From contig OY992834.1 in the NCBI GenBank assembly GCA_963921425.1, forward strand, positions 12,383,271 through 12,447,270: a stretch of 64,000 bases of DNA. The letters run 5' to 3'. Positions 59,678 to 64,000 of the stretch are shown here, piece by piece; position 1 is the stretch's first letter; each line of letters begins with the position of its first letter. This stretch comes from Dryas octopetala (Eukaryota; Streptophyta; Magnoliopsida; Rosales; Rosaceae). The notes under the pieces were generated by a model, which saw only the letters and a program-made list of their open reading frames with translations, was not told the DNA's origin and made no database searches. The position numbers and the translations under genes were made by a program.

Positions 59678-60740
59678 CTAGTATACAGAGTAGTGTGTAA
59701 TGTGTATTTAATTTTTTTTTTTTTTTCTTTTTGTTCAAACAGAAATAATTAAGTTTCAGAATTCATCACATTTGGTCACTGCATGTTCCAAACATAGACA
59801 CCAAGCCAATTCAGAAGATTAAACAGTTGTATATCTCAAATGGGTTTGGTTCAGATTTCAGAATTCAGATTAATTGGACCTGCAGCTGCAGAGATTTGGA
59901 GGAAAAAAAAACCCCAAAAAACCAAAAAAAAATTAAATAAATAAAGTGTTACCATTTCTTGATTTGATTATATAGTTGGCCCTGAGAAAAAGAGAAAAAG
60001 GGCATAATCTTTACTCCACTCCACTCATCCAATGTACTATATGAGCAAAATAACAGTTATTAGTTTCTCTACTCTATGTATGATTGTAAACAGGATTGTT
60101 ATCCAGTACAAGTTACGTACTAAGAGAGTTTACATGGGATTCGGAAATTGACTCAAAGTTTACCACCTTACTAGATTTAGATATAAGATACTCCACATTT
60201 GTCATGGAAAATTTTAATTTTAATTGACTTTTGAACGCTACCCACCTTCTTAGATTTAGATCACCCTTCTTTTCTTTTTCTCTTTTTCCCCAATCTGTCT
60301 CTCTCTGTCTCTCTTTTGTTGGAAAGATACTGGGAGAGCGTGAATTGCATCATGTAGTAATGATGTCTTTACAAATTCGTTTCCTTAATTATCTTTTGAA
60401 AATTTAGACAAATTGTTCTGCTTTATATAATTATATATGTATTAGGATCATTGTGGAATATTAAGAGAAAATCACAAACTACCTCTAATTTTTTTTTTTT
60501 GGCCATAAATACCTCTTATTTTAGCTACACATTAAGTGTCACCTAACCTTCTTAAGGTCAAGGATTTGAGTGAAATTTCAGGAATTTCATGTATTAAAAA
60601 AAACTGAAGTGAAAGGGGTTTGTGAGGGTATAAGTGTCATGTTGAAGTTGGACACTCTCTTAGTCTCTATTTCTCTTCACTTTGTATATATATGCCATAA
60701 AAGAACAAAAATTTATTGAGTTAATTTCATCAATAGGGAG
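59678..60740. other. ERF 3'UTR and gene-free stretch
   Basis: T-rich sequence after the stop, then AT-rich DNA with no recognised gene. Confidence 0.45.
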
Positions 60741-60750
60741 TATAAGCCCA

Positions 60751-61253
60751 AATGACATTTTTGGTTCCTGTATTTTTACGAAATTTCCACTTTGGTCCTA
60801 TACTTTTATTTTTGGCGATTTTAGTCCAGTACTCTATACGATAGCAATTAAGTTCAATTAACATTGTTTAAATTGTTGATAAAAAATCCGATATGGAAGC
60901 ACGTGCTTCGCATATATATGATTGGTATTTCAAACAATTTAGTCCCTCTAGATGCCTGTTTAAGCCCTTACTCGTCGTTTAACATATTCAGTTTGATGTT
61001 GAAACTTCTTATTTTTCCAAAATGATTGCATAAAATGGCGGGTATGGCCTACATAGGCATCCCAGTAGAGTAAGATGTCCGAAATGTTACTCACATGCAA
61101 AGCACACCAGATTTTTCATCATCAATTTAAACGAGGTTAACGATTTAGACTTAATTGATATCGTATTCGAAGTACATGACTGAAATTGCAAAAATTAAAA
61201 GAACAAGACCAAAGTGAAAATTTCATGAAAGTACAGGGACCAAAAATATCATT
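60751..61253. mobile_element. Long-TIR MITE/foldback element
   Basis: The left arm AATGACATTTTTGGTTCCTG continues TATTTTTACGAAATTT. The reverse complement of the right arm reads AATGATATTTTTGGTCCCTG then TACTTTCATGAAATTT. Pairing continues through CACTTTGGTC, TTTTAGTC, GATA-CAATTAAGT and beyond, about 180-200 nt per arm. 503 bp, non-coding. No certain target duplication. Confidence 0.8.
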
Positions 61254-61862
61254 CCTAAGTTTTTATTCAACCTAATTACTAGAGGGTTAGTGTGAGATTA
61301 GCCCAATACTTTTTATATGCCAACGGCACTTTTTTTCTAAATTATATGATATGTTTAAGCAAAAGAAAATAGTGGGGATTCTAGAGAATGTGGACACACA
61401 TGTAGGCACCCAAGCTAGGTGACAAATCATCATACCAAAGAAATTGTTAGGTTTAACAGATATGTGTATAAATACATATAGAATGAAAGTATCAATTAAC
61501 TTGGCAAAGTTTAAGGGCCCCAATTCACACATTAGATTTAATGAAGGCACTATGCGCGCATTAGTGGTGAGTGACCTCACCATCATTATCTTCTTTATAG
61601 TCTATTGCCGGCCCTTTCATTTAGCCACACTTCATTTGCCCATTGGCCTAAATTCTAGAAATAAATTCTAGAAAGACATTAAATTGTCTGTAGCCCCACA
61701 TGTAAAACTTGCACAAACTAGCAAACTCTTGGCAAACAAGTATCTAATCATTGAGTTTTTATTCTTTTTTTACCGTGAACAAATTATTGGGGAATTGGTG
61801 TTTTCCTCAATTAATGTCTGCATCTAGCTATAGTACAGTGTGAGACAAAGGTAACGACAGCA

Positions 61863-61866
<4 letters not shown>

Positions 61867-61944
<78 letters not shown>
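61867..61944. repeat. (CT)n microsatellite
   Basis: About 39 uninterrupted CT units. Confidence 0.97.
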
Positions 61945-61949
<5 letters not shown>

Positions 61950-63764
61950 TAGTATGCAATAAGAGTATTAATAACCAAATGATAATGACAGTACATGGTG
62001 GTGACAACCTTTTGATTACAAAGATGATTGGAGGTAGCTAGATTTGTGATAATTCATCAGGACATTAATGTTTAATAGATGAGGCTTTAGGCCTAAGGCC
62101 TTTGTGGGTTTAGAGAAATAATAGGTCTGTAAGTACTTGGTACCAACGTATAGGTATAGGCTTATAGCCATCATATGTTCATAGTAGGCTTGTCATTACA
62201 ATTAAAGAAAGGTTATCATTCTGATACCAAATAATTGTTCTTTAAAGACAGGCTAATAGTATGCAAATAACGGCCACCCTCTGCTAGTCTGCTTCACAAT
62301 AAGTTTTTTTTTTTTTTTAACACCATTATTTATTTTTATTTTATTTTGTCAAACTTAAAAAGAAAATGAGTAAATAAAAAAAATGAATAGCCATAATGCT
62401 ATGGTAATTGGTCAAAGAAGGGCCGATAGCATGTATGGGTATGGCAAGAGGGGAAATTAAGTAGAGAGTTAATTTTTTTTTAACACAAATGTACAGTATC
62501 CAAGTGAGAGTAGACAGGTGATGCATGCAATGCTTAAGATTTATATATGAAGTGAGATTTTATACTATCAACATAAAAGTTAGAGTATTCAACCAAAAAT
62601 TAGTTAACATTAATAGATAGAGATCGATCACTTCCATGACCTTATATATATAAGGTGGCGGATGGCAAGACTTAGAATTTTCAAAAATGGGATTTTATAT
62701 TATTGATGTAAACCTTCTAAATCCTAATGATTAATTTATGTATTTGATTATCTTGTTGTGATTACTAATTAACTAGTCTATGATAATTGAACAGATCATT
62801 AACAAGAAAATCTCGAGGATTTGCTTAATTTATGTATGTACGTATCATACACTAGCATATTAATTGTGTCCGATCGAGAATGGCACAATATTGAAATAAG
62901 TAGCCCAGCAGCATGAAGAATCTATTTTCTTTTTGTAGCAAAAGAGAAAGCAAGCATCGTACATGCATGAGGGGACAAAGCCAGTGATCACACATGAAGA
63001 ATCTGATGATAATAGATTGCTTAATTATTTGACTAATCACTTAATTAGCAGAAGAATGATTATCAATTCGGGCCTAATATTAATTAATTGTTAATTAAAT
63101 CAATGCTCATATATATTGGAATATATATTGAGATGTAGTTTCAAAGCTATATAGGTAGGGTGACATGCATGGCCAGCTGGAACTGCGATCGAGTTAATTA
63201 ATAATTAGTACATTTAATTGCAAAGAGCAAGGAATCTCATTTCTTTTTTATTGTCAAGTTGGAAAGAGCTGCATCAAATGCTTTTCCTCAATTAATCATG
63301 AGATACTTGTATGCTTTTGATGCATGTATGTTTCCTTTCTTGTAATAGCTAGACAGATCTAGAGAGAGAAACTTTTTTTCTTTTTGATATCCTAGAGAGA
63401 GAATAAGTTCATTATTCATACACAACGTCAAGTTTTTGGTGCTCATAATTCATCGTTTTAAGATTTATAGTTTAATTCTCAAGTTTTGAAAAGGAAAAAG
63501 TAAACATTTTTTTCTTTTGTAATGCACATATGCAAACCAAATTATTGATTAGGTGATATTCTAAACAAAGATTTGATGCAATTTGGAATGGACCATTAAT
63601 TAGTAGTGTGATTGATATATATATGATATAGTTTGTGGACTGCTTTTCTTTAGTTATTTAATTTTATCAATTAATTTAGTGCCAATTGGTCTCCAAATTC
63701 CGTGGCAAATTAAATCAGATATATAATCTAAGAGTTCATGGCATCACATAAACTAATAGTTTAA

Positions 63765-63768
<4 letters not shown>

Positions 63769-63800
<32 letters not shown>
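63769..63800. repeat. (TA)n microsatellite
   Basis: About 16 TA units. Confidence 0.95.
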
Positions 63801-63801
<1 letters not shown>

Positions 63802-64000
63802 TAGTATATTTGAGTCAAAAATCGTGGAATTCAGTATTGTTTGAGATCTAAATCATGTTATCATTATAACAATGATAATTGAATGGAAAATAAAGAAAGA
63901 CCTACATTTTATTAACAAAATTGACGTAAGCTAAGATTTGCTATTACAATCTGCATGCTTTTGTTTTTTTGTATATCCTTATGAAATCTATTTGTACGTG

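Larger units (their letters stand above)
61270..64000. other. Gene-free AT-rich stretch to the window end
   Basis: No recognisable gene on either strand. Contains the CT microsatellite at 61867-61944, the TA microsatellite at 63769-63800 and assorted homopolymers. Confidence 0.45.

Noticed and set aside
1..64000. CRISPR arrays, operons, rRNA or tRNA genes
   Set aside because: None seen; the window has plant nuclear gene structure throughout.

Overview
The window is eukaryotic nuclear DNA from a flowering plant, very probably a eudicot. Genes have GT-AG introns, intergenic DNA is AT-rich and full of small inverted-repeat transposons, and the proteins (plant two-MATH proteins, a type A DnaJ of the ANJ1/J3 kind, JMJ25-like KDM3 demethylases, a DREB-type AP2/ERF factor) are plant families. 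I cannot fix the species; a rosid (for example Rosaceae) is only a guess. All exon models were built by hand from splice sites, reading phase and family conservation.

Layout: (1) 1-3.7 kb, minus strand: a two-MATH-domain gene whose six exons join in one 310-codon frame except for a TAA at codon 30. A fragment of a second MATH exon lies at the left edge. (2) 6.6-7.5 kb, minus: a two-exon gene for a 158-residue protein with an RRM-like fold and an apparent PAM2-type PABC-binding motif. (3) 7.6-12.3 kb: gene-free, with two MITE-like elements. (4) 12.3-16.6 kb, plus: a seven-coding-exon DnaJ/HSP40 gene with a 5'UTR intron, a TRIM-like mini-retroelement in its first coding intron, and a C-terminal CAQQ prenylation box. 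(5) 16.6-21.8 kb: intergenic, with a foldback MITE nested in an older repeat and a 778-bp hAT-like element with a perfect 8-bp target duplication. (6) 22.0-32.65 kb and 36.4-49.4 kb, plus: two tandem, fully open, 13-exon JmjC demethylase genes (1128 and 1314 aa), each followed by a relic of the same LINE. (7) 50.8-58.6 kb: gene-free repeats. (8) 58.84-59.68 kb, plus: a single-exon DREB subgroup A-4-like AP2/ERF gene. (9) 59.7-64 kb: gene-free, with one long-TIR element and microsatellites.

The genes do not form a pathway. The most interesting locus is the JMJ tandem pair. Exon phases are identical in both copies, but the two ends of the protein have diverged by in-frame repeat change: copy B has a duplicated AT-hook module that turned 5'UTR into coding sequence, and the C-terminal 38-45-residue repeat is present about 5 times in B and 2 times in A. 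The small PAM2/RRM-like gene and the MATH gene with a stop codon are the next best leads.
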